Assembly: GCF_041468085.1 (NCBI RefSeq)
Contig: NZ_CP121015.1
Coordinates: 248,001 to 312,000, forward strand
Length of the DNA stretch: 64,000 nt
From: Tistrella mobilis
Lineage (GTDB): Bacteria; Pseudomonadota; Alphaproteobacteria; Tistrellales; Tistrellaceae
Direction of reading: 5' to 3'
Shown here: positions 25,135-34,122 of the stretch, one piece after another
How positions within the stretch are numbered: position 1 is the stretch's first letter
Layout of the letters: every line of letters starts with the position of its first letter
Made by a program: the position numbers and the translations under genes
The notes under the pieces: generated by a model
Database searches by the model: none
Told to the model about the DNA's origin: nothing
What the model saw: the letters and a program-made list of their open reading frames with translations, nothing else

Positions 25135-25893
25135 ATGGCCAGGGTTCTGGTGATCGTGCCGTTTCCGATGGATGCGGACAATCTGGAGATGCGCCGCGCC
25201 CAGCTGCGCTCGGTGCGGCTGGGGCCGGGGATGGATTTCGATTTCCGCCCGGTCCGGATCGCGCCGGTCAATTATGTCAGCCAGCAGGATTCGGTCCTGT
25301 CGGATGTGGGCATTCTGGAGGCGGGCATCCGCGCCCAGGCCGAGGGCTATGACGCCGTCTGCATCGACACCGTCAGCGATGGCGGCATGGCGCCGCTGCG
25401 CTCGGTGCTCGACATTCCGGTGATCGGTGCCGGCCGCCATGCCATGCTGACCGCGCTGATGCTGGGCGACCGGTTCTCCATCCTCGCCATGTGGGATCGC
25501 TGGCGGCACCTCTATACCAAGACGCTGGCGGAGCTGGGGCTGGGGGCGAAATGCGCCTCGCTGCGCTCGGCCGATCTTCAGCCCGACAATCAGAGCCTGA
25601 TGGCGGGCAAGGAAGAGGCGTTCTTTCCGGCGCTTCATGCCGCGGCGCTGCGCTGCGTGGAAGAGGACGGCGCCGATGTCATCGTGCTGGGCTCCACCAC
25701 CATGCATCAGGCCCATGCCTATCTGGCCGAACGCCTGCCGGTGCCGGTGATCAACCCCGGCCCGCTGACCTACCGGCTGGCCGAGATCGCCATCCGCCAG
25801 AAGCTTACCCACAGCCGGGCGAGCTACCCCCACCCTGCCGCCCCGGCCGAGGCGGCGCTGGCCGCGATGGGTGCGGCGGCGACGCGGCTTTGA
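25135..25893 (+). CDS. Asp/Glu/hydantoin racemase-fold protein, atypical active site (copy A)
   Basis: 252 residues, 19 bases after the dehydrogenase. The fold is recognisable from RVLVIVPFPMD at the start, GYDAVCIDTVSDGGMAPLRS-LDIPVIGAG (about 80) and EEDGADVIVLGSTTMHQ...LPVPVINPG (about 180). Family racemases, maleate isomerase and arylmalonate decarboxylase use cysteines at the IxC and GC positions. By eye these are Thr (IDTVSD) and Ser (GSTTM) here; a Cys lies two residues earlier. So it may be a decarboxylase/isomerase with different chemistry, or a binding protein. Hydantoin racemase would be an over-specific name. Confidence 0.75.
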   Translation: MARVLVIVPFPMDADNLEMRRAQLRSVRLGPGMDFDFRPVRIAPVNYVSQQDSVLSDVGILEAGIRAQAEGYDAVCIDTVSDGGMAPLRSVLDIPVIGAGRHAMLTALMLGDRFSILAMWDRWRHLYTKTLAELGLGAKCASLRSADLQPDNQSLMAGKEEAFFPALHAAALRCVEEDGADVIVLGSTTMHQAHAYLAERLPVPVINPGPLTYRLAEIAIRQKLTHSRASYPHPAAPAEAALAAMGAAATRL

Positions 25894-25907
25894 CAGGGAG
25901 AGACCGG

Positions 25908-26591
25908 ATGTCCCGGATTCTGATGATCTTCACCGCCCACCATCCCGCGCCCGAGAGTGCCGAGGCGGAGGTGGTGGCGCTGACGGCACCCGGTCTGCCG
26001 GCCTGGCTGATCAGCGCCCATGACTGGACGCTCGCCGATCTGGCGGTGCTGGCGACCGGCCAGGATGCCGCTCGGCAGGGCTATGCCGCGGTCTGTGTCG
26101 CCGATCCCGGCGATTACGGGGCGAATGCGCTCCGCTCGGTGCTGGATGTGCCGGTGGTGGGGGCCGGGCGGAGTGCGCTGCTTTATGCCCTGACGCTGGG
26201 GGCCTGCTTCGGCGTGCTTGCCCCCACCGGCGGCTATGCCCGGGCGAAAAAGCTGGTGCAGGAATACGGGCTGGCCGCGCAATGCACGGGCGTGCGGCAG
26301 ATCGGGGAGGAGGGCGACCGCGAGGCGGCAGTTCTGGCCGCGGCGCGGGCCGCCATCACCGAGGATGGTGCCGAGGTGCTGGTGCTGTGGCAGCCGCTGG
26401 CGGCGGCCGAGACCGCGCGGCTGGCGGCGGCGCTGCCGGTGCCGCTGATCGAGCCCGCCAGCCTGTCGCTGCGGCTGGCCGAGGCCTTTCTGGGGCTGGG
26501 CCTGGCCCAGAGCCGGCGGACCTGGCCGATGCCGCAGGTCGCCAAACCCGATCTGATCGCGGCCCTGGTGGCCGCAGGGGCGGGCGCATGA
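25908..26591 (+). CDS. Asp/Glu racemase-fold protein, degenerate paralog (copy B)
   Basis: 227 residues, with GGGAGAGACCGG before the ATG. It parallels copy A: RILMIFTAHHP start, GYAAVCVADPGDYGANALRS-LDVPVVGAGRSALLYALTLG (about 65), GAEVLVLWQPLAAAE (about 160) and LPVPLIEPASLSLRLAEA. Both catalytic cysteine positions appear lost (Asp in VADPG; Gln in LWQP). It overlaps the following PrpD start by 4 bases. A partner or regulatory role with copy A is possible, for instance as a heteromer; no precedent is claimed. Confidence 0.65.
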   Translation: MSRILMIFTAHHPAPESAEAEVVALTAPGLPAWLISAHDWTLADLAVLATGQDAARQGYAAVCVADPGDYGANALRSVLDVPVVGAGRSALLYALTLGACFGVLAPTGGYARAKKLVQEYGLAAQCTGVRQIGEEGDREAAVLAAARAAITEDGAEVLVLWQPLAAAETARLAAALPVPLIEPASLSLRLAEAFLGLGLAQSRRTWPMPQVAKPDLIAALVAAGAGA

Positions 26592-27934
26592 CCCCGGCGG
26601 CACCGGTTCTGACCGACCCTTCTGAAACCGCCCATGCGCTGGCCCGGCTGGCGCTGTCGGTGCGGCTGGACGATCTGCCCGACGAGGTGGTGGCCCAGGC
26701 GAAGCGGATCCTGCGCGACACGGTGGGGGTGATGCTGGGCGGGGCGGCCCTGCCCGAGATCCGCAATCTGGCCGCCATCGCCCCCGGGCTTGCCGCGGGC
26801 GGCGCCTCGCTGTTCGGCACCGGCACCCGGGCGGCGGCGCATATGGCGGCGCTGGTCAATGGCACCGGCGGGGTGTCGCTGGAACTGGACGAGGGCAACC
26901 AGTTCGCCGTCAACCATCCGGGCGTGCACATCATTCCGGCGCTCTGGGCGCTGGCCGAGGAAGAGGGGGCATCCGGGGCCGCCCTGCTCGAAGCCCTGGT
27001 GGCCGGCTACGAGATCGCGGTGCGGGTGGGGGCGGCCACGAGGCTGCGCGGGCCGGTGCATCCCTTCGGAACCCATACCATCATCGGCACCGCCGTGGGG
27101 GCGGCACGGCTGCTGGGCTTTGATGCGGCACTCACCGCGCGCAGCATCGAACTGGCCGCGGGGCTGCCGATCGCCTCGTCGCAGATGGCGGCCAATTCCG
27201 GCGCCTCGGTGCGCAACCTCTTCACCGGCTTCACCAATCACAACGGGCTGCTGGCGGCGAAGCTTGCCCGCGCCGGTTTCTGCGGCGAGCCGGGGGCGCT
27301 GGAAACCGTGTTCGGCCGGATCCTGGGCGAGCGGTTCGAGATGGCGGTAGAAGAGCGGATCGACGATTTCTACCTCACCCGCAACTATTTCAAGATCTAT
27401 GCCTGCAGCCGCTGGAACCACGCCCCGATCGAGGCGGCGCGCGATCTGCGCACGGCCCATGGGCTGACGCCTGCGATGATCGACCGGGTGATCGTCCACA
27501 CCTATGACCCGGCCACCCGGCTGGGCGGCGGCCGGGTGGCCAATGCCTATGCGGCGAAGCATTCGATCCCGTTCAACGTGGCAGCACAGCTGATGCACGG
27601 CAGCAATGATGTCGGGGTCTACAACGAGGCCGTGGTCCATGATCCGGCCCTGGTCGATCTGGTGGCGCGGGTGACGGTGCGCGAGGATCCGGCGCTGACG
27701 GCGCTGCTGCCGGGGGTGCGGGCGGCCCGGGTGGAGATCGGCCTGCGCGACGGCCGGGTGGTCTCGGCACAATCCGACACCCCGATCGGCGGCTTCGACA
27801 ACCCGCTGCCCGAGGCCGATCTGCGGGCCAAGTTCCGCCGGCTGGCGGGGTTCACGCTCGGCGAGGCCGCGATCGACGCCCTGGAAGCCGATCTTGCCCG
27901 GATCGAGAGGCTGGAGCGGATCGGGCCGGTCTGA
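26588..27934 (+). CDS. MmgE/PrpD family protein (second in the operon)
   Basis: 448 residues; its ATG overlaps the preceding stop (ATGA). Motifs mirror the first PrpD: LRDTVGVMLGG, LELDEGNQFAVNHPGVHIIPALWA, GYEIAVRVGAA, HPFGTHTIIGTAVGAA and NYFKIYACSRWNHAPIEA. Predicted dehydratase/decarboxylase on a polycarboxylate. Two diverged PrpD proteins in one operon suggest two successive or stereochemically different dehydrations. Last gene of the tightly packed group; a small membrane protein gene follows 82 bases later. Confidence 0.88.
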   Translation: MTPAAPVLTDPSETAHALARLALSVRLDDLPDEVVAQAKRILRDTVGVMLGGAALPEIRNLAAIAPGLAAGGASLFGTGTRAAAHMAALVNGTGGVSLELDEGNQFAVNHPGVHIIPALWALAEEEGASGAALLEALVAGYEIAVRVGAATRLRGPVHPFGTHTIIGTAVGAARLLGFDAALTARSIELAAGLPIASSQMAANSGASVRNLFTGFTNHNGLLAAKLARAGFCGEPGALETVFGRILGERFEMAVEERIDDFYLTRNYFKIYACSRWNHAPIEAARDLRTAHGLTPAMIDRVIVHTYDPATRLGGGRVANAYAAKHSIPFNVAAQLMHGSNDVGVYNEAVVHDPALVDLVARVTVREDPALTALLPGVRAARVEIGLRDGRVVSAQSDTPIGGFDNPLPEADLRAKFRRLAGFTLGEAAIDALEADLARIERLERIGPV

Positions 27935-28016
27935 CCACATATCCCGGAAGATCCCGGAACCCGGGGCCGTCTGCGCGGTTTCTCTCTGGTGAGCCGTAAC
28001 CGAGGAGACAGCCTGC

Positions 28017-28172
28017 ATGGCGACCGATCCGCGCACCGACACGCCCCCGACCCCGTCGGCCGAGACCGCCCGTATGACGCCCCCCGCCTCGCCCCGCCGC
28101 AGGCGCGGGCTGATCTGGATCGGGCTGCTGGTGGTGGCGGTGGCCGTGGTGCTGGCCCTTGCGGTCTATTGA
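28017..28172 (+). CDS. Small single-pass membrane protein
   Basis: 51 residues with GAGGAGACAGCCTGC before the ATG. A proline/threonine-rich hydrophilic N terminus leads into a basic stretch (RRRRG) and a C-terminal hydrophobic helix of about 20 residues, so it is probably tail-anchored with the N terminus inside. Function unknown. A second protein of the same design follows 30 bases later. Confidence 0.6.
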   Translation: MATDPRTDTPPTPSAETARMTPPASPRRRRGLIWIGLLVVAVAVVLALAVY

Positions 28173-28202
28173 TCGGCCGCCATCCGGGCAAGGAGAGCTG
28201 TC

Positions 28203-28367
28203 ATGACCGGCAACGGACCGGGCGACCCGGACAAGACAGGCCCCAGCTATACCGGCGATGAGACCAGCCAGGGAGAGATCATCCTGCGGACCAGGCGCCG
28301 CCGGCAGATCTTCATCGGCGGGTTGATCCTGATGGGGGTGCTGGCCGTGGTGTTCAGCCTGATGTGA
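28203..28367 (+). CDS. Small single-pass membrane protein
   Basis: 54 residues with AAGGAGAG upstream. A polar, glycine/aspartate-rich N terminus, then RTRRRRQ and a C-terminal hydrophobic helix ending FSLM. Architecture matches the preceding small gene (polar head, arginine cluster, terminal helix) but the sequences differ. Function unknown; possibly a paired membrane factor. Confidence 0.6.
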   Translation: MTGNGPGDPDKTGPSYTGDETSQGEIILRTRRRRQIFIGGLILMGVLAVVFSLM

Positions 28368-28411
28368 TCACGCCGCAACCCCCCCAACCACCGCCGCCAT
28401 CGGTGCGTGGC

Positions 28412-28472
28412 TTGACATTCTCTCCGCCGGGCTGAATGTTGGCCCTGCCTGCGTGTTCACACGGGCAGGCAG
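28412..28472 (+). promoter_or_regulatory. Possible promoter and leader hairpin before the FabMG-like gene
   Basis: TTGACA (28412) with a weak AATGTT 17 bases on may be a promoter. CTGCCTGCGTG (28445) can pair with CACGGGCAGGCAG (28460-28472) around a TTCA loop with a small bulge. No T-run follows, so a leader structure is more likely than a terminator. The spacer 28368-28572 has no other gene. Confidence 0.35.
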
Positions 28473-28572
28473 CGTGAATGTGAGCCCGGATCAAAATGAC
28501 GTCGTCCTGTCATCCCAGGCGCCTGCGTCCGGGGCAGCAAGCTTTCGGCGCTCAGACGCCGGCAGACAGGAT

Positions 28573-29898
28573 ATGATGATGGAACACCCTATCCCGCTGA
28601 AATCGATCCCTGAGAACAGCCTGTTCGGCGAGGGCGATGTCTTCGTGCTGTTCGGGGAGATGTTCGGGCGCGGCTATGCCACGGGCCTGGTCGAGGCCGC
28701 GAAGGCGGCCGGCATGACCATCATCGGCATGACCATGGGCCGGCGCGACAATGGCGGCCCGCTCCGGCCGCTGACCGACGAGGAACTGGCCGCGGCCGAG
28801 GCCGGGCTGGGCGGGCGCATCATCAACGTGCCCCTGATGGCCGGTTTCGACATGGACGCCGCCCCGGGGGAGCCCACGCCCACCGACATGCTGGGCGAGA
28901 TGACCCTGGAAAACTGGCAGGACTTCAAGCTGGACCAGGACCGGATCGCGCGGGCCCGCGAGGCGGGCATCACCCGCTTCCGCGAGGCCACGGCCCGGGT
29001 GATGGCCGAACTGGACGGGATGATCCCGGCCGGCTGCAACCTGTTCTTCGCCCATACCATGGCCGGCGGCATTCCGCGGGCCAAGGCCTTCATGGCGATC
29101 GCCAACCGGGTCTATAAGGGCCGCGGCGCGCGCTATATGCCGTCGCAGGCGCTGATCGACAGCGATCTGGGCAAGCTGATCCTGCAGAATTTCGACGAGG
29201 TCACCGCCAACAGCTTCGGCCATCTGCTGGAACTGAGCGGGCCCTTGCGCGCCCGCATCGAAGCAGAGGGCGGCCAGGTGCGCTACACCGCCTATGGCTA
29301 TCATGGCACGCGGGTGCTGATCGACGGCGCCTATCGCTGGCAGACCTATACCAACTACACCCAGGGCTACGCCAAGATGCGGCTGGAGCGACTGGCCCGG
29401 GCGGCCTGGGATCAGGGCGTGAAGGCGGTGGTGTACAATTGCCCCGAGATCCGCACCAATTCCTCGGATGTTTTCGCCGGCATCGAGCTGTCGCTGCTGC
29501 CGCTGCTGACGGCGCTGCGCCACGAGGGCGGCGGCGCCTGGGTCGACGACCTGTGGCAGTATTGCGAGACCCTGCTGCAGGACGGGGTGAGCGTCGATAC
29601 CGTGATGCAGATGGTGCACGACTACCAGCACCACCCGGCCATGCAGCCCTATTACGATTTCACCGCCTGGCCCAAGGCGAACAGCGCCGAGCAGGTGGAA
29701 CAGACCGTCGGTACCTCGCAGGAGATCGTGAACCTGCACAAGGACCGCAAGGCCCTGGTCAGCGACGTGCTGAGCCAGCATGTGGTGGCCGCCACCGGCC
29801 GGCTGATCTTCGGCGCCACCAGCGCCCCCGAAGCGCCGGTGCTGTGGCTGGACCACGACATCGTGGCGCGACAGCTGATCGCGATGCACAGGGCCTGA
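28573..29898 (+). CDS. FabMG-like putative enoyl-ACP/CoA reductase family protein
   Basis: About 441 residues if started at the ATG-ATG pair 28573/28576, just after ACAGGAT; an in-frame upstream extension to 28453 looks non-coding. The start reads PLKSIPENSLFGEGDVFVLFGE followed by FGRGYATGLVEAAKAAGM, a probable nucleotide-binding region; later blocks are VFAHTMAGGIPRAK-like FFAHTMAGG, YTAYGYHGTRVLIDG, YNCPEIRTNSSD and VLWLDHDIVARQLIA. I recall this as the family labelled enoyl-ACP reductase FabMG; the biochemical role is uncertain. It stands alone before a strong terminator. Confidence 0.65.
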   Translation: MMMEHPIPLKSIPENSLFGEGDVFVLFGEMFGRGYATGLVEAAKAAGMTIIGMTMGRRDNGGPLRPLTDEELAAAEAGLGGRIINVPLMAGFDMDAAPGEPTPTDMLGEMTLENWQDFKLDQDRIARAREAGITRFREATARVMAELDGMIPAGCNLFFAHTMAGGIPRAKAFMAIANRVYKGRGARYMPSQALIDSDLGKLILQNFDEVTANSFGHLLELSGPLRARIEAEGGQVRYTAYGYHGTRVLIDGAYRWQTYTNYTQGYAKMRLERLARAAWDQGVKAVVYNCPEIRTNSSDVFAGIELSLLPLLTALRHEGGGAWVDDLWQYCETLLQDGVSVDTVMQMVHDYQHHPAMQPYYDFTAWPKANSAEQVEQTVGTSQEIVNLHKDRKALVSDVLSQHVVAATGRLIFGATSAPEAPVLWLDHDIVARQLIAMHRA

Positions 29899-29918
29899 AG
29901 ACCGGCAGCTGAAACGCG

Positions 29919-29963
29919 AAAGGCCCGGCCGGGTGGCGCCACCCGGCCGGGCCTTTCTTTTTT
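29919..29963 (+). terminator. Strong rho-independent terminator
   Basis: AAAGGCCCGGCCGGGTGG and its exact reverse complement flank a 2-base loop at 29919-29956, followed by CTTTTTT to 29963. It lies between the ends of the FabMG-like gene and the leftward amidase gene. The A-run on the left gives it a partial terminator character on the other strand too. Confidence 0.92.
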
Positions 29964-29975
29964 GTCCGCGGCCCG

Positions 29976-31418
29976 TCAGCCCGGCACCACCGGCGCCGTG
30001 GGGAAGCGCGGCGGGCAGGTGAGTTCATAGGCGCGGGCGGCGCGCAGCACCAGCTCGTCGCGGAAGCGGGGCCCCACGATATGCAGGCCGACCGGCAGCC
30101 CGTCGTCGCCGAAGCCGCACTGGACCGAGGCGGCCGGCTGCTGGGTGAGGTTGAAGGGGTAGGTGAAGGGCGTCCACTGCATCCAGTGCTCCAGCCCCGA
30201 ACCCGGCGGCACGTCGTGGCCGGCCTCGAAGGCGGTGATCGGCAGGCTGGGGGTGACCAGCAGGTCGTAACTGCGGTGGAAGGCGGCCATGCGCTCGCCC
30301 AGCGCCACCCGGGCGTCGACCGCGCGCATATAGTCGACGATGTCGATGCCGGCACCCAGTTCCGCCACCCGGCGCAGCCCCGGATCGATCAGCTCGCGCT
30401 GGTCGGCCGGGGTATTGGCCAGGATCTTGGCGGCGCCGGCGAACCAGTGGGCGTTGAAGATGTCGATCGGATCCTCGAAACCGGGATCGACCTCGTCCAC
30501 GATCGCGCCGAGTGCTGCCAGGACGTCGACCGCCCTGCGGACCTCGCGCGCCACATCTTCGCGGACATTCACGTAACCCAGCGTCGGGCTGAAGGCGATG
30601 CGCAGGCCGCGCACGCCCTGATCCAGCCCCAGCCGCCAGTCGCGGGAGATCGGCGCGCCCATATACCAGTCGCGATCATCCGCCTGGCCGACCACCGTCA
30701 TCATCAGCGCGACATCGGCGATGGTGCGGGCCATCGGCCCCAGATGCGAGGTGGTGCCCATGGCGCTGGCCGGCCATTGGGGGATGATGCCGAAGGTCGG
30801 CTTGATGCCGGCGGTGCCGGTGAAGCCGCAGGGAATGCGGATCGAGCCGCCGGCATCCGAGCCCTGATGCAGCACGCCCATATTGAGCGCCGCCGCGGCG
30901 CCGGCACCACCGCTGGAACCACCGGCCGTGGTATTTACATTCCAGGGGTTGCGGGTGATGCCGGTGAGCGCGCTGTCGGTGACCCCCTTCCAGCCGAATT
31001 CCGGCGTGGTGGTCTTGCCGAGCAGCACGGCACCCGCCCCCCGCATGAAGGCGGTGAAGGGGGCATCCACCTCCCAGGGGCCGTCGGCGGCGATGGTGCT
31101 GGATCCCTTGCGGGTGGGCCAGCCGCGGGTGAAGGTCAGATCCTTGATCGAGGACGGCACGCCGTCGACCGGCCCGATCGGCCGGCCGGCCATCCAGCGT
31201 GCTTCCGACGCCTTCGCATCGGCGCGGGCGCTGTCTTCATCGACCAGGACATAGGCGTTGACCGCGCCGTCGAAACGGCGGATGCGATCCAGCGCCGCCT
31301 CGGTCGCCTCGACCGGCGAGGCCGCCTTCCTGGCATAGAGGCCGAGCAGTTCGCCCGCGCCGAGTTCGCCCAGATCTGTTGAGGAGAGGGGGGTGGACGA
31401 AAGGGGGGTGTCGGGCAT
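29976..31418 (-). CDS. Amidase (amidase signature family)
   Basis: 480 residues from ATG 31418, with AAGGACAG upstream; the longer frame to 31505 is not needed. The Ser-cisSer-Lys triad region is visible: lysine in VPSSIKDL, the glycine/serine-rich TAGGSSGGAGAAAA, and the nucleophile loop GSDAGGSIRIPCGFTGTAGIKP. It hydrolyses an amide to acid plus ammonia or amine in the cytoplasm. It lies downstream, in the same direction, of a Liv-type importer and a GntR gene, so uptake and hydrolysis of an amide is the natural reading; the specific amide is unknown. Confidence 0.9.
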   Translation of the reverse strand: MPDTPLSSTPLSSTDLGELGAGELLGLYARKAASPVEATEAALDRIRRFDGAVNAYVLVDEDSARADAKASEARWMAGRPIGPVDGVPSSIKDLTFTRGWPTRKGSSTIAADGPWEVDAPFTAFMRGAGAVLLGKTTTPEFGWKGVTDSALTGITRNPWNVNTTAGGSSGGAGAAAALNMGVLHQGSDAGGSIRIPCGFTGTAGIKPTFGIIPQWPASAMGTTSHLGPMARTIADVALMMTVVGQADDRDWYMGAPISRDWRLGLDQGVRGLRIAFSPTLGYVNVREDVAREVRRAVDVLAALGAIVDEVDPGFEDPIDIFNAHWFAGAAKILANTPADQRELIDPGLRRVAELGAGIDIVDYMRAVDARVALGERMAAFHRSYDLLVTPSLPITAFEAGHDVPPGSGLEHWMQWTPFTYPFNLTQQPAASVQCGFGDDGLPVGLHIVGPRFRDELVLRAARAYELTCPPRFPTAPVVPG

Positions 31419-31543
31419 GGCGTCTGTCCTTACGAGATTGTTTCCTGTCGGCACCTTGTGGAGTGCCGGGGGATGCATGCGTATCTGTGATGCCCCGCCG
31501 CCCATGTCCGGCGCAGGACCCGCCCCTTCCGCACAACATTCAT

Positions 31544-31575
31544 ACCGTCATCCCGGCGGAGGCCGGGATGACGGT
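31544..31575. repeat. REP-like palindromic repeat, copy 3 (full palindrome)
   Basis: ACCGTCATCCCGGC at the left is the exact reverse complement of GCCGGGATGACGGT at the right around GGAG, so this copy has the conserved tetrads on both sides. Located between the amidase and LivF genes. Confidence 0.85.
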
Positions 31576-31643
31576 GGTGATGGTGTGTGTGTATCCGGAA
31601 CGATGGCGCCTGACATTTCCGGGCGAGGGCCGTCGGGGCAGCG

Positions 31644-32329
31644 TCAGGCGTCGAGCGCCAGATAGCGGTCGCGGACGCTGCGGTCGGTGCGGAACTCGGC
31701 ATTGCTGCCGGCATAGACGATGCGGCCCTGTTCCAGGACGTAGTGCCGGTCGGCCAGCTTCTCGCAGACCGCAAGGTTCTGTTCGACCAGCAGCACCGGC
31801 ACGCCGCTTTCGCGGATCCGGCCCAGGATGCGGACGATTTCGTCCACGATCACCGGTGCCAGCCCCTCGGTCGGCTCGTCCAGCAGCAGGATGCGGGGGG
31901 CGTTGACCAGCGCGCGGGCGATGGCCAGCATCTGCTGTTCGCCGCCCGAGAGCGCCTTGCCGCCATTGCGCCGCCGTTCCTTCAGCCGCGGGAACATGGC
32001 GTAGACGTCGTCGAGCGACCAGCGGCTGCCCTTGCGCACCGAGATCTTCAGATTCTCTTCGACCGAGAGCATGCCGAAGATGCCGCGATGTTCCTGCACC
32101 AGCGCGACGCCGCGGCGGGCGATGTCGTGCGAGGGGCGGCCGGCGATGGCGGTGCCGTCGAAGCTGATCGTGCCTTTCGTCTCCACCATGCCGGCGATGG
32201 ATTTGAGCGTGGTGGTCTTGCCGGCACCGTTGCGGCCGAGCAGGGTGACCAGTTCGCCCGGCCGCACCTCCAGCGACACGCCTTCCAGAACATGGCTTTT
32301 GCCGTAATAGGCGTGGACCTGGTCCAGCG

Positions 32330-32336
<7 letters not shown>
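31644..32336 (-). CDS. ABC transporter ATP-binding protein (LivF family)
   Basis: 230 residues from ATG 32336, overlapping the LivG stop by 7 bases; the longer in-frame extension is shadow over LivG. Walker A GRNGAGKTTTLK, VQEHRGIFGMLSVEENL, signature LSGGEQQMLAIARALV and Walker B LLLDEPTEGLAP. Second ATPase of the importer. A 307-base stretch with a REP repeat separates it from the amidase gene start. Confidence 0.92.
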
Positions 32337-33117
<781 letters not shown>

Positions 33118-33121
<4 letters not shown>

Positions 33122-34119
33122 GCCTCTGGCCCTCCGCGCCGCTCGCGCAGTTTTGCAACCACACCCTCGATGCCGCCCCACAGACCGCCGCGCATGAAGA
33201 TCACCACGCCGATGAGCGCGATGCCGAGCAGCATCAGCCAGCGCGGCCAGATGGCCGACAGCCAGTCGCCCAGCAGCACGATCGCGGTCGAGCCCAGAAG
33301 CGAGCCGAGCAGAGAGCCGGTGCCGCCGATGATGGTCATGATCAGGATGTTCTCGGACATCGGCAGTTCGATGTTCGACAGCGGCGCGAAGTGCAGGAGC
33401 ATGGCGTAGAGCGCGCCGGCGATGCCGGTGATCGCGCCCGAGAGCGTGAAGGCCAGGATCTTGAACTGACGGGTGTCGTAGCCGACCGCGGCCGCCCGGT
33501 CGGGGTTTTCGCGGATGGCGACCAGCGTGCTGCCGAAGGGCGAGCCGATGATCCGGCGGGCGGCCACGAACAGCAGCAGGAACAGGGTGGCGACGAAGAT
33601 GTAGTACGAGACCGCCGGCTCCAGATCGGCGATCACCAGACCACCCAGCGCCAGCGGCGGCCGGGGCACATCCAGCAGGCCGTTATCGCCGCCGGTCCAG
33701 TCGGATGCGGTATAGGCGATGAAATAGGCGAGCTGGGTGAAGGCGAGCGTCAGCATCACGAAATAGATGCCGGTCCGCCGGATCGCGAGCGCACCGACCA
33801 GGGCGGCGGCGGCGGCACCGGCGAGGGCGGCCACCACCAGCGCGATGATCAGCCCGGCCCCCAGATGGATCATCACCAGCGACGACAGATAGGCGCCGAT
33901 GCCGAAGAAGATCGCCTGGCCGAAGGAAAGCAGGCCGGTATAGCCGAGCAGCAGATTGCAGGCGAGTGCCGCCATGGCGAAGATCACGATCTCGGTCGCA
34001 AGCGTCGCCGAGGGCAGGATCAGCGGCAGGGCGACGAGGGCTGCAAGGGCCGCCAGGGTGATGCCGCCGAAGAGAGAGGAGGAGGGGGTGGCGGAGGAGG
34101 GGGAGCTGTTGGTCTGCAT
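33118..34119 (-). CDS. Branched-chain-type ABC transporter permease (LivM family)
   Basis: 333 residues. A serine-rich leader precedes about 9 membrane segments. LivM signatures: ACNLLLGYTGLLSFGQAIFFGIGAYLSSL, RRTGIYFVMLTLAFTQLAYF, AIRENPDRAAAVGYDTRQFK and IIGGTGSLLGSLLG. It forms the channel with the LivH gene 3 bases upstream. Confidence 0.92.
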
Positions 34120-34122
34120 GGC

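Noticed and set aside
25135-25893. Hydantoin racemase and a hydantoin-use operon
   Set aside because: Catalytic cysteines seem absent and no hydantoinase or carbamoylase is present.
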